NCBI GenBank assembly: GCA_036274055.1
Contig: DASUGM010000010.1
Location: 1-16,779, forward strand
Direction: 5' to 3'
DNA length: 16,779 nt
DNA from: DASUGM01 sp036274055
GTDB lineage: Bacteria > Acidobacteriota > Vicinamibacteria > Vicinamibacterales > SCN-69-37
In this document: piece by piece, positions 6,611-12,521 of the stretch
How positions within the stretch are numbered: the first letter of the stretch is position 1
Layout: every line of letters begins with the position of its first letter
Position numbers and translations under genes: made by a program
Notes under the pieces: generated by a model
Told to the model about the DNA's origin: nothing
Seen by the model: the letters and a program-made list of their open reading frames with translations, nothing else
The model's database searches: none

Positions 6611-7174
6611 CTAGACTCGCGAGAGATATTCGCCGCTCTCGGTGTTGACGCGAACCACGTCGCCTTCGTTGATAAACGACGGCACGGTGACCACCAGTCC
6701 GGTTTGAGTCGTCGCCGGCTTGACCTGCGCCGATGCGGTCGCGCCCTTGATGCCCGGCGCCGTCTCGGTCACCTTGAGGTCGACGGTGAGCGGCAGGTGA
6801 ATGCCGACCGGTTCGTCCTCGAAGAACTCGACGTTGATGAGCGAGTCCGGCAGCAGATACAGGGCGCTGTCGCCCATCACCTCCAGCGACAGGTGAATCT
6901 GCTCGAAACTCTCGGTGTTCATGAAATGGAACAAGTCGCCGTCGCGATAGAGAAACTGCATCTCGTGCTCGTCCAGAATCGCGCGTTCGACGTCGTCCTC
7001 CGCCCGGAACTTGTGGTCCATCAGGCGGTTATTGCGGATATCCCGGCCCTTGCACAGCACGTGGCCGCGCTTGTTGCCGGGTGTAATGTGATGCAGGTCG
7101 AGGATCCGATAAAGGCCATTGTCGAACTTGATCAACATGCCCTTGCGGAGACGTGTGGCTTGGATTGAGCTCAT
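6611..7174 (-). CDS. efp: Elongation factor P with a non-canonical tip loop
   Basis: EF-P binds between the ribosomal P and E sites and relieves stalling at consecutive prolines. The 187-residue protein has the three EF-P beta-barrel domains: an N-terminal KOW-like domain (1 to about 63), an OB domain with the strongly conserved LYRDGDLFHFMNTESFEQ block, and a C-terminal OB domain ending in SGEYLSRV. Gap-free alignment with E. coli EF-P from memory puts Asn34 where the modified Lys34 stands. The tip reads TPGNKRGHVL instead of KPGKGQAF, with Lys35 and Arg36 beside it. Beta-lysylation at residue 34 is therefore not possible; whether Lys35 or Arg36 replaces it, or the loop works unmodified, cannot be decided here. 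It leads the efp-tdk pair, and a candidate -10 lies just upstream. Assignment as EF-P is firm. Paralogue or clade variant status is open. Confidence 0.96.
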   Translation of the reverse strand: MSSIQATRLRKGMLIKFDNGLYRILDLHHITPGNKRGHVLCKGRDIRNNRLMDHKFRAEDDVERAILDEHEMQFLYRDGDLFHFMNTESFEQIHLSLEVMGDSALYLLPDSLINVEFFEDEPVGIHLPLTVDLKVTETAPGIKGATASAQVKPATTQTGLVVTVPSFINEGDVVRVNTESGEYLSRV

Positions 7175-7194
7175 AGGGTCGCTTGGAACTCTTT

Positions 7195-7200
7195 ATTCTA
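7195..7200 (-). promoter_or_regulatory. Candidate -10 element for efp-tdk
   Basis: On the minus strand this reads TAGAAT, five of six bases of the sigma-70 -10 consensus, and it would start transcription about 14 nt before the efp ATG. A recognisable -35 is lacking: GCTACA with an 18-bp spacer matches at only three positions. The gap 7175-7285 between efp and the divergent histidine kinase gene must hold promoters for both directions. I could not identify a convincing one for the kinase side. Confidence 0.4.
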
Positions 7201-7285
7201 AAGCGATTTCGGTTTCGGTGTAGCGAGACGGGGGAGATGGCCCGCTCGTAGACACGTCAGCGGCAGAAAACCCAAGAAAGCAGAT

Positions 7286-8509
7286 ATGCCAGGCGCGAAA
7301 AACCCCACCCGACCCGTTCGCCCGTGGACCGTCTTGCCGGGCGGCGTGGTTGGCGGTGCGTTCGGCCCCGCCGGCCTGGCGGCGCCAGACGCCCTGACGC
7401 TGCTGCCGCCGCCAGCGTCCAGCGGCGACCTCGTCGATCGTCTCCTGCACCTCGTCAGCCAGGGCACTTTTGCCTGTTCACCGCAGGGACAAATCATCTT
7501 CGCCAATGCCGCGCTCTGCCGGCTGCTCGGTGAGCACTCGACCGCTGAGCTCGCCGGCCGCACCGCAAGGTGGATCGCGCCGCGCGACGGCGACGGGACG
7601 TTCTGGGATCGCTTGTCGCCTGATGGTGTCGCCGCTCCGATCGAGGTCTGGGTGCGCCGTCGAGACGGCACACAGGTCGCCGCCGAAGCGCGCGGCCGTG
7701 CGGTGCGCGGCGCCAATGGCGCGATCGTGGGTTTCGAAGGCGTGATCACGCCGGCGCCGGCGACTTCGCCGCAGACCCGCCAGATCGGACGGCTGAAGAC
7801 TCGCCTGCGGCGGCACGCCGCACGCGCACGTGCCGAACGCATCGACGAACGACGCACGCTGGCGCGCCGGCTGCACGATGACCTTGGCCAAACGCTGGTC
7901 GTCGTCAAGCTGGAGCTCGAACGATTGGTCGCGCTGCCGGTGACCGCCAACGCCGGCCTCGCGTCCGAACGCCGCTCGCTCAATGCGTTGCGGACATGGG
8001 CCGACGAGGCGTTGCAGGTCGTCCGCACGCTCTGCTTCGAACTGCGCGAGGTCGCGTCGAGCCCGCTCGACCTCGTCGCGCTGATCGAGCCGCTGACGCA
8101 CGATCTCAAGCGCCGCTGGAAGCTGCGCGCCCGCGTGATCGGACCGGCGACGCGCGTCCGCCTCGAAGGCCGGCGCGCGATGCTGGTGGCGGAAATCTGT
8201 CGCGAGGCGCTGACCAACGTCGTTCGCCATGCGCACGCGACCGAGGTGACGATACGGGTGCAACCCACCGGCCGGTCGCTCGTGGTGACGATCACCGACA
8301 ACGGCCGCGGATTCTCTCCTGACGTGCTCGAACGCCAGGACTCGTTCGGCGTCCTGGGGATGCGCGAGCGCGCGCAAACGCTGGGCGGCGTGCTCGACAT
8401 CGCGCGCCGCAGCGACGCGACGGTGGTCTCGCTGTCCATCCCGATCGCCAAATCGCCCACCGGGCGGCCGCCGGTGAAGAGCCGTGATCAAAGTCCTCAT
8501 CGTCGATGA
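7286..8509 (+). CDS. Soluble PAS-domain histidine kinase, NarL/DesK (HisKA_3) type
   Basis: This is the sensor kinase of a two-component system. The 407-residue protein has no transmembrane segment, so it should sense a cytoplasmic signal. After a proline- and glycine-rich N-terminus of about 45 residues comes one PAS domain (about 47-153; SQGTFACSPQGQIIFANAALCRLLG). A basic helical linker follows, then a HisKA_3 dimerisation helix with the phospho-acceptor His197 in RRLHDDLGQTL, and a HATPase_c domain with its N-box around Asn311 (EALTNVVRHAHA), the G1 box DNGRGF (338-343) and FGVLGMRERAQTLGG. The response-regulator gene begins inside its 3' end (26-nt overlap), so the two are a cognate pair. 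No Cys, His or heme motif in PAS identifies a ligand. Downstream genes are hsp20 and an htrA-type protease, which hints at a stress signal. Assignment as a kinase is firm, but the signal is unknown. Confidence 0.94.
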   Translation: MPGAKNPTRPVRPWTVLPGGVVGGAFGPAGLAAPDALTLLPPPASSGDLVDRLLHLVSQGTFACSPQGQIIFANAALCRLLGEHSTAELAGRTARWIAPRDGDGTFWDRLSPDGVAAPIEVWVRRRDGTQVAAEARGRAVRGANGAIVGFEGVITPAPATSPQTRQIGRLKTRLRRHAARARAERIDERRTLARRLHDDLGQTLVVVKLELERLVALPVTANAGLASERRSLNALRTWADEALQVVRTLCFELREVASSPLDLVALIEPLTHDLKRRWKLRARVIGPATRVRLEGRRAMLVAEICREALTNVVRHAHATEVTIRVQPTGRSLVVTITDNGRGFSPDVLERQDSFGVLGMRERAQTLGGVLDIARRSDATVVSLSIPIAKSPTGRPPVKSRDQSPHRR

Positions 8510-9125
8510 CCATCCGGTGGTGCGGGCCGGCATCAGCCGCGTATTGACCGAAGCGCCCGGCATCTCCGTCGCCGGCGAAGCGGCGACCGCTCGCGAAGGA
8601 CTCGAGCAAAGCCGTCTGGAATCGTGGGACGTGATCGTCGTCGACATGGGCCTGCCCGACGCCGACGGACTCGAGCTGCTCAAACAGCTCAAGCTCGATC
8701 AGCCATCGCGGCCGGTGCTGATCCTGACGATGCGTCTGGACGGCGACCTGGCCGTGCGCGCGCTCAAGGCCGGCGCCGCCGGTTATGTCGGCAAGGACAG
8801 TCCGCCCGCGGTCATCATCGACGCCGTGCGCAAGGCGGCCGCCGGCCGCCCGGCGATCAGCGACTGGCTTGCGGAGCAGCTCGCGATGCGCGTCGGCAAG
8901 GACGGCGACCAGCCGCTGCACACGCGGCTCTCCGACCGTGAGTTCGAGGTCCTCCTGCTGTTGGCCTCGGGCCAGCGGCCCACCGAGATCGCGACCAGAC
9001 TCGCGCTCAGCGTCAAAACGGTCAGCACGTACCGGACGCGCGTCCTGGCCAAGCTGGACCTGGCCAACAACGCCGAACTGGCGGTCTACGCGGCACGCCA
9101 CAAGCTGCTCGACGCAACTCAATAA
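8484..9125 (+). CDS. NarL/FixJ-family response regulator
   Basis: This is a DNA-binding response regulator of 213 residues. The N-terminal receiver domain (1 to about 118) has the acidic pair Asp8/Asp9, the phospho-acceptor Asp54 (VVDMGLPDADG), Thr82 and the conserved Lys104 (GYVGKDSP). The C-terminal LuxR-type helix-turn-helix (about 148-205) reads LSDREFEVLLLLASGQ, then EIATRLALSVKTVSTY. The start is GTG at 8484, giving the usual MIKVLIVDDHPVVRAGI N-terminus. It overlaps the kinase gene by 26 nt, and a weak purine run (GAAGAG) lies just upstream. A small hairpin and T-run directly follow its stop codon, before hsp20. It most likely receives phosphate from the adjacent HisKA_3 kinase; target promoters cannot be read from this window. 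Confidence 0.96.
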   Translation: MIKVLIVDDHPVVRAGISRVLTEAPGISVAGEAATAREGLEQSRLESWDVIVVDMGLPDADGLELLKQLKLDQPSRPVLILTMRLDGDLAVRALKAGAAGYVGKDSPPAVIIDAVRKAAAGRPAISDWLAEQLAMRVGKDGDQPLHTRLSDREFEVLLLLASGQRPTEIATRLALSVKTVSTYRTRVLAKLDLANNAELAVYAARHKLLDATQ

Positions 9126-9140
9126 CGCCGGGCGTTTTTT
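9124..9140 (+). terminator. Small hairpin with T-run after the response regulator
   Basis: A 5-bp stem (AACGC 9124-9128 with GCGTT 9132-9136) around a 3-nt loop leads into a run of T ending at 9140, directly at the stop codon of the response-regulator gene. This is a short intrinsic-terminator shape. With so short a stem, read-through into hsp20 20 bp downstream is likely. It may lower, rather than stop, transcription of hsp20-htrA from the kinase promoter. Confidence 0.45.
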
Positions 9141-9159
9141 AGGTTTAGGATGGGAAGGT

Positions 9160-9552
9160 ATGCCCTGGGATCCGATGCGCGACCTGCTGACCATGCAGGA
9201 GCGGCTCGAAAGCCTGTTTGGTCGCGCCCACCCGGGTTGGGTCCCGCCTGCCGATCTCGCCGAGTTGGCCGACCGCTACCTCCTCACGATTGAGTTGCCA
9301 GGGCTCAAGCGCGAAGACGTCAAGCTCGATTTTCGCGACCAGGTCCTCACCGTCTACGGACAACGGCCGGCGGACGGGTGCTGCCCGGAGCGCTATCAGC
9401 AGCTCGAGCGGGGCCAGGGCGGCTTTTCGCGCAGTTTCCGTTTCGGGCTCGCCGTGGCGGCCGACCGCATCACCGCGGATCTCGCTGACGGCGTGCTCAC
9501 CATCACGATTCCGAAGACCGCCCCGACTCGCCGCGCGATCGACGTCGCGTAA
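9160..9552 (+). CDS. Hsp20 family small heat-shock protein
   Basis: This is an ATP-independent chaperone that holds unfolding proteins in large oligomers. The start is ATG at 9160 (AGGA lies 9 nt upstream), giving 130 residues beginning MPWDPMRDLLTMQERLESLF, a typical amphipathic N-terminal arm for bacterial class members. The frame is open far upstream inside the response-regulator gene, but that part is a shadow. The alpha-crystallin domain spans about 32-118, with the characteristic LPGLKREDVKLDF and the closing motif DGVLTITIPK (110-119). The C-terminus ends in Ile-Asp-Val (127-129), a match to the IxI/V anchor used for oligomerisation. The family's usual length is 140-150, so this is slightly short. 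The htrA-type gene follows after 17 bp. The sequence TAGGAT at 9146-9151 could alternatively be a -10 hexamer. Confidence 0.94.
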   Translation: MPWDPMRDLLTMQERLESLFGRAHPGWVPPADLAELADRYLLTIELPGLKREDVKLDFRDQVLTVYGQRPADGCCPERYQQLERGQGGFSRSFRFGLAVAADRITADLADGVLTITIPKTAPTRRAIDVA

Positions 9553-9569
9553 CTCGTGTGGACTGACTT

Positions 9570-10718
9570 ATGAGATCCCGATTCAGCGCGCTTTTCGTGT
9601 TGTTGCTCACCGCCGGCTTCATCGCCGGCGTTGTCCTGACCGGACGGATGTCGTCGACGCAGAACGCCGACGCCGCGGCGCCGATCGCCGCGCCCGCGCC
9701 GCAGTCGGCGCCGCCGGCCCGGCCCCTCCCCGCTGGACCGCTGCCGGACCTGTCGTCCGTCGCCGAGCGCGCCCTGCAGGTGTCGGTCAACATCACCTCG
9801 ACGACGGTGCAGCGCTTCAACGATCCCATCCAGCAGTTCTTCTCGGGCAACGGCCAGCGTTCGTTCCAGCAGCAGAGCGCGGGATCCGGCGTCGTCGTGT
9901 CCGACGACGGCTACGTGCTGACGAACACGCACGTGATCGGCGACGCGAACGCGACGGTGCGAGTGACGCTCCCGAGCGGCGAGGAATTGCCGGGCCGCAT
10001 CATCGGTATCGACTCGGTCAGCGATCTCGCGGTGATCAAGGTCGAGGCCAAAGGGCTGCAGACGTTGCCGTGGGGCGACTCCGACAGGATCCGGATCGCC
10101 GAGTGGGTGCTCGCGGTCGGCAACCCCTTTCAGCTCGGCGGCACGGTCACGCTCGGCATCGTCTCGACCGTGAGTCGATCGGGCGATCAGGTCGGGGCCT
10201 TCTCAGACTTCATTCAGACTGACGCGGCGATCAATCCGGGCAACTCCGGCGGCGGCCTGATCAATCAGCGCGGCGAGCTGATCGGCATCAACACGATGAT
10301 CTACTCGGAGAGCGGCGGCAATCAGGGGATCGGCTTCGCGATCCCGTCGAAGCTGGCGCAGCGCATCATGACCGAGCTGAAAAACAACGGCTCGGTGATG
10401 TGGGGATCGATCGGTCAAGTGAACTGGTACACGATCGACCGGCTGACCGCGCGGCGCAACGGCCTCGCCGACGTCGACGGGGTTCTCGTCTATAAGTTGT
10501 GGGACGGCGCGGGCGCGCGCGCCGGACTGCGCCCGGGCGACATCGTCGTCGGCGTCGACGGTCAGCCAGTGACGTCGGCGCAGCAGGTTGACCGGCTGAT
10601 CACCGGCGCGAAGGTCGGCTCGACGCTCAGACTCGACGTCGTCAAGCGCGACGGGCGAAAGGCGACGTTGAACGTCGTCGTCGCGAAACGCGGCGACGAG
10701 ATCGTCCGCCGGAGATAG
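9570..10718 (+). CDS. DegP/HtrA-type serine protease (trypsin-like domain plus one PDZ)
   Basis: This envelope quality-control protease degrades misfolded exported proteins. The 382-residue protein starts with an N-terminal hydrophobic helix (about 5-24) that is either a signal peptide or a membrane anchor. An Ala/Pro-rich linker to about 60 follows. The trypsin-like domain has catalytic His121 (TNTHVIGD), Asp152 (DSVSDLAVIKV) and Ser226 (INPGNSGGGL), with the usual AVGNPF and TDAAINPGNS blocks. One C-terminal PDZ domain (about 280-372; DGAGARAGLRPGDIVVGVDG) follows. A single PDZ and N-terminal anchor is the DegS/HtrA-B layout rather than the two-PDZ DegP. It is the last gene of the kinase-regulator-hsp20-htrA run. 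Its final 77 bp overlap the convergent mpg gene. The upstream gap (17 bp) has no obvious Shine-Dalgarno. Function is secure; the sub-type is inferred. Confidence 0.96.
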   Translation: MRSRFSALFVLLLTAGFIAGVVLTGRMSSTQNADAAAPIAAPAPQSAPPARPLPAGPLPDLSSVAERALQVSVNITSTTVQRFNDPIQQFFSGNGQRSFQQQSAGSGVVVSDDGYVLTNTHVIGDANATVRVTLPSGEELPGRIIGIDSVSDLAVIKVEAKGLQTLPWGDSDRIRIAEWVLAVGNPFQLGGTVTLGIVSTVSRSGDQVGAFSDFIQTDAAINPGNSGGGLINQRGELIGINTMIYSESGGNQGIGFAIPSKLAQRIMTELKNNGSVMWGSIGQVNWYTIDRLTARRNGLADVDGVLVYKLWDGAGARAGLRPGDIVVGVDGQPVTSAQQVDRLITGAKVGSTLRLDVVKRDGRKATLNVVVAKRGDEIVRRR

Positions 10719-11313
10719 CGGCGTGGCCGCGCCAGGTGCATCGCCACGGCTGCTCGACGCCGACGCGGATGCCAATCCGGCGTGACCACTCGAGTGCGGG
10801 TGGCGTGATGCCGCGGTCTTCGATCCGGAGTTTGCCTTTCCAGAGATCGCCGGTGTTCTGACGCAGATCGATGGCCATGGCGACCGTCAGGTTGCCCGGG
10901 CCGCGGCAGAGGTCGTGAAAAAAGCCGTCGGGTGGCTTTTTACGCGTTTCGTAAAAAGCCACCCGACGGCTTTTTCCGCGCCGGCGCGCCATCAGATCGA
11001 CGCCTTCGATCGGCTCGAGGGCGCGGATCAGAACGGCGGCCGGCGAGCCGGCCGGTTCGGTCACGGCGTTCACCAAGTAGTGCAGTCCGTAGTTCAGATA
11101 GACATATGCCCGTCCGGGCGGGCCGTAGAGCGGCGCGTTGCGCATGGTCGGGCCAGGCGCGGCATGGCAGGCGGGATCATCCTCGCCGATGTAGGCCTCG
11201 ACTTCGACGATGATCCCGGCGGTCCGCCGGCCGCGTCGATCATGAACGAGCACTTTGCCGATCAGGTCGGCGGCGACGTCGAGGGTCGGACGGGCGTAGA
11301 ACGCCGGCTTCAC
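10642..11313 (-). CDS. mpg: 3-methyladenine DNA glycosylase (AAG/MPG family), with an in-frame palindrome-encoded insert
   Basis: This base-excision-repair enzyme removes alkylated and deaminated purines. The 223-residue protein shows the AAG fold motifs: IVEVEAYIGEDDPACHA with predicted catalytic Glu39 and Tyr41 and His50 (counterparts of human Glu125, Tyr127, His136), GRAYVYLNYG with intercalating Tyr72, Asn82, and CRGPGNL near 136-142. It ends with RIGIRVGVEQPWR at about 179-191. The start is GTG at 11313, sharing the GTGA overlap with the upstream HEAT gene's stop codon. Residues about 113-132 (KSRRVAFYETRKKPPDGFF) come from a perfect 57-bp palindrome inserted at a normally short loop. 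The family normally ends about 20 residues earlier. The extra Arg/Ser-rich tail overlaps the convergent htrA-type gene by 77 bp, so the original stop codon was probably lost. It is the last gene of uvrA-HEAT-mpg. Confidence 0.95.
   Translation of the reverse strand: MKPAFYARPTLDVAADLIGKVLVHDRRGRRTAGIIVEVEAYIGEDDPACHAAPGPTMRNAPLYGPPGRAYVYLNYGLHYLVNAVTEPAGSPAAVLIRALEPIEGVDLMARRRGKSRRVAFYETRKKPPDGFFHDLCRGPGNLTVAMAIDLRQNTGDLWKGKLRIEDRGITPPALEWSRRIGIRVGVEQPWRCTWRGHAAISGGRSRRRVSRRRRSTSPFARRA
10919..10975. repeat. Perfect 26-bp inverted repeat embedded in frame in mpg
   Basis: The left arm 10919-10944 and right arm 10950-10975 are perfect reverse complements with a 5-nt loop (CGTTT). Each arm contains a smaller palindrome of its own: AAAAAGCC and GGCTTTTT around GTCGGGT, or around ACCCGAC in the other arm. 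The element could therefore fold either as one long hairpin or as two short ones. It reads in frame through Mpg residues about 113-132 without a stop. It lacks the 7-bp units of the other three elements and may belong to a different repeat family. A perfect, uncorrupted inverted repeat inside a coding gene suggests recent insertion or ongoing gene conversion. Confidence 0.92.
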
Positions 11314-12521
11314 CGGCGCAGGCGCGCGAGTGCGTGGCTGGTCGCGCGCGCGACCCGCTCGTCCTTGTCCCTGGCGAACGGTTCGATGATTGACGCGTCG
11401 GCGGCGGTGCCGACGTAGCCGATGAGCTGGATCAGGTCGGCGCGATGCCGCGAGTCGGTCGCGACCTTGAGCACCGCCTCGGCGCCGGCCACTGAATCGT
11501 GGCCGATTTCGAAGAGATACTCCCGGGCCTGCGTGGCCTCGTCACGGAGGATCAGCATCGCGGCGATCTCGTGCGTGTGCACTTCGCCGAGTTGCTGGAG
11601 CGCGTACATCGCGGCCAGTTTCACCGCCGGCTGGTTGTCCTTGAGCAGCGCCTGCAGCGCCGGAATCGACGCCTGGTCGCGGGCCCGGCCAAGGCCTTCG
11701 GCGGCGCCGCGGCGAACGACGGCGTTCCGGCTGGGCAAATTGGCGCGGAACCGTTCGACGTCCTCCGGTGATCCGATTCGCGCCAGCGCCAGCCATGCGT
11801 CATCGACGAGATCGCCGCGGTTGCGGCTGATGATGTCGCGCAGCGGCAGAAGCGCGCGTTCCTCGCGCAGGTAGCCGAGCGCCTCGATCGCGTATTGGCG
11901 CACCAGCGCGTTCGAGTCGTTGACGGCGGCGAGCAATTTGTCCGCGGCCTCGCGGGTCTGCAGGCGGGCGGCCACCCGCGACGCAGCCGCGCGAATGATC
12001 GGATCGTAATGATCGAGCGCGTCGGTCAGCGCCGTGGTCTGCTCGGGCGTCAGCGGCGGCGGCGTCGCCAGGAAGCCGACCGCGTGGATCGCGTCGAAGC
12101 GGACGCGCGGGTTTTCGTCGCGGACCGCGACCAGCAGCCTGTCGATCAGCACCGGCGGCGCCGGCGCCGAGCCACGAACCAGCGGGCCGGCTTCGAATGC
12201 CTGCTGCGCGCGGCTGCGCGAATTACCAATGCTCATGACCTTGAGCTGCGAAATACGCTCGGTGAGATAGAACGTCAGCTCGGCTTCAATCGCCGCCGCC
12301 TGCACGCGGTCGTCGGCGTCGGTGACCAGCGGCGCCACCGCCTCGGCCGCCGGCGTGTAGGCCGCGTCCGCCAGCGTGTTGACGGATTTGAGCCGGGTAT
12401 CGGCGTCGGGATGTCGGAGGTTGCGAAGAACGTCCTGCCACTGCGCCTGGGCGCCGGCTGGTGACCGCGTCAGTCCGCCCGCGGCGACGATGGCGACCGC
12501 GAGAATTACCCGTCGGTTCAT
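11310..12521 (-). CDS. Exported HEAT-repeat protein of unknown function
   Basis: The first 26 residues are a clear signal peptide: MNRR, a hydrophobic core ILAVAIVAAGGL, and a likely cleavage site after Ala-Gln-Ala (24-26). The mature part (about 377 residues) is a string of helical pairs with HEAT/PBS-lyase-like spacing, for example NPRVRFDAIHAVGFL, NALVRQYAIEALGYL, NAVVRRGAAEGLGRA and QPAVKLAAMYALQQLG, plus degenerate copies at both ends. Such solenoids are protein-binding scaffolds; no catalytic motif is visible. The gene starts inside the uvrA stop (ATGA overlap) and its stop overlaps the mpg start (GTGA), so the three are translationally coupled. HEAT-like folds occur in the AlkC/AlkD DNA glycosylases, but the signal peptide argues for a periplasmic or envelope location. 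Function is unknown. Confidence 0.9.
   Translation of the reverse strand: MNRRVILAVAIVAAGGLTRSPAGAQAQWQDVLRNLRHPDADTRLKSVNTLADAAYTPAAEAVAPLVTDADDRVQAAAIEAELTFYLTERISQLKVMSIGNSRSRAQQAFEAGPLVRGSAPAPPVLIDRLLVAVRDENPRVRFDAIHAVGFLATPPPLTPEQTTALTDALDHYDPIIRAAASRVAARLQTREAADKLLAAVNDSNALVRQYAIEALGYLREERALLPLRDIISRNRGDLVDDAWLALARIGSPEDVERFRANLPSRNAVVRRGAAEGLGRARDQASIPALQALLKDNQPAVKLAAMYALQQLGEVHTHEIAAMLILRDEATQAREYLFEIGHDSVAGAEAVLKVATDSRHRADLIQLIGYVGTAADASIIEPFARDKDERVARATSHALARLRR

Noticed and set aside
7198..8460. 420-codon minus-strand frame opposite the histidine kinase
   Set aside because: The plus strand carries H-box, N-box and G-box motifs in order; the reverse frame is Ser/Arg-rich noise.
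10919..10975. Reading the mpg palindrome as an intrinsic terminator
   Set aside because: It lies well inside the mpg coding region, with about 330 bp of conserved Mpg sequence downstream of it, and the T-runs are part of the symmetric arms. Termination here would destroy the gene product.
11310..12521. HEAT protein as an AlkD-type DNA glycosylase
   Set aside because: A strong N-terminal signal peptide predicts export, and I cannot see the AlkD active-site residues. Only the general helical-repeat pattern matches.
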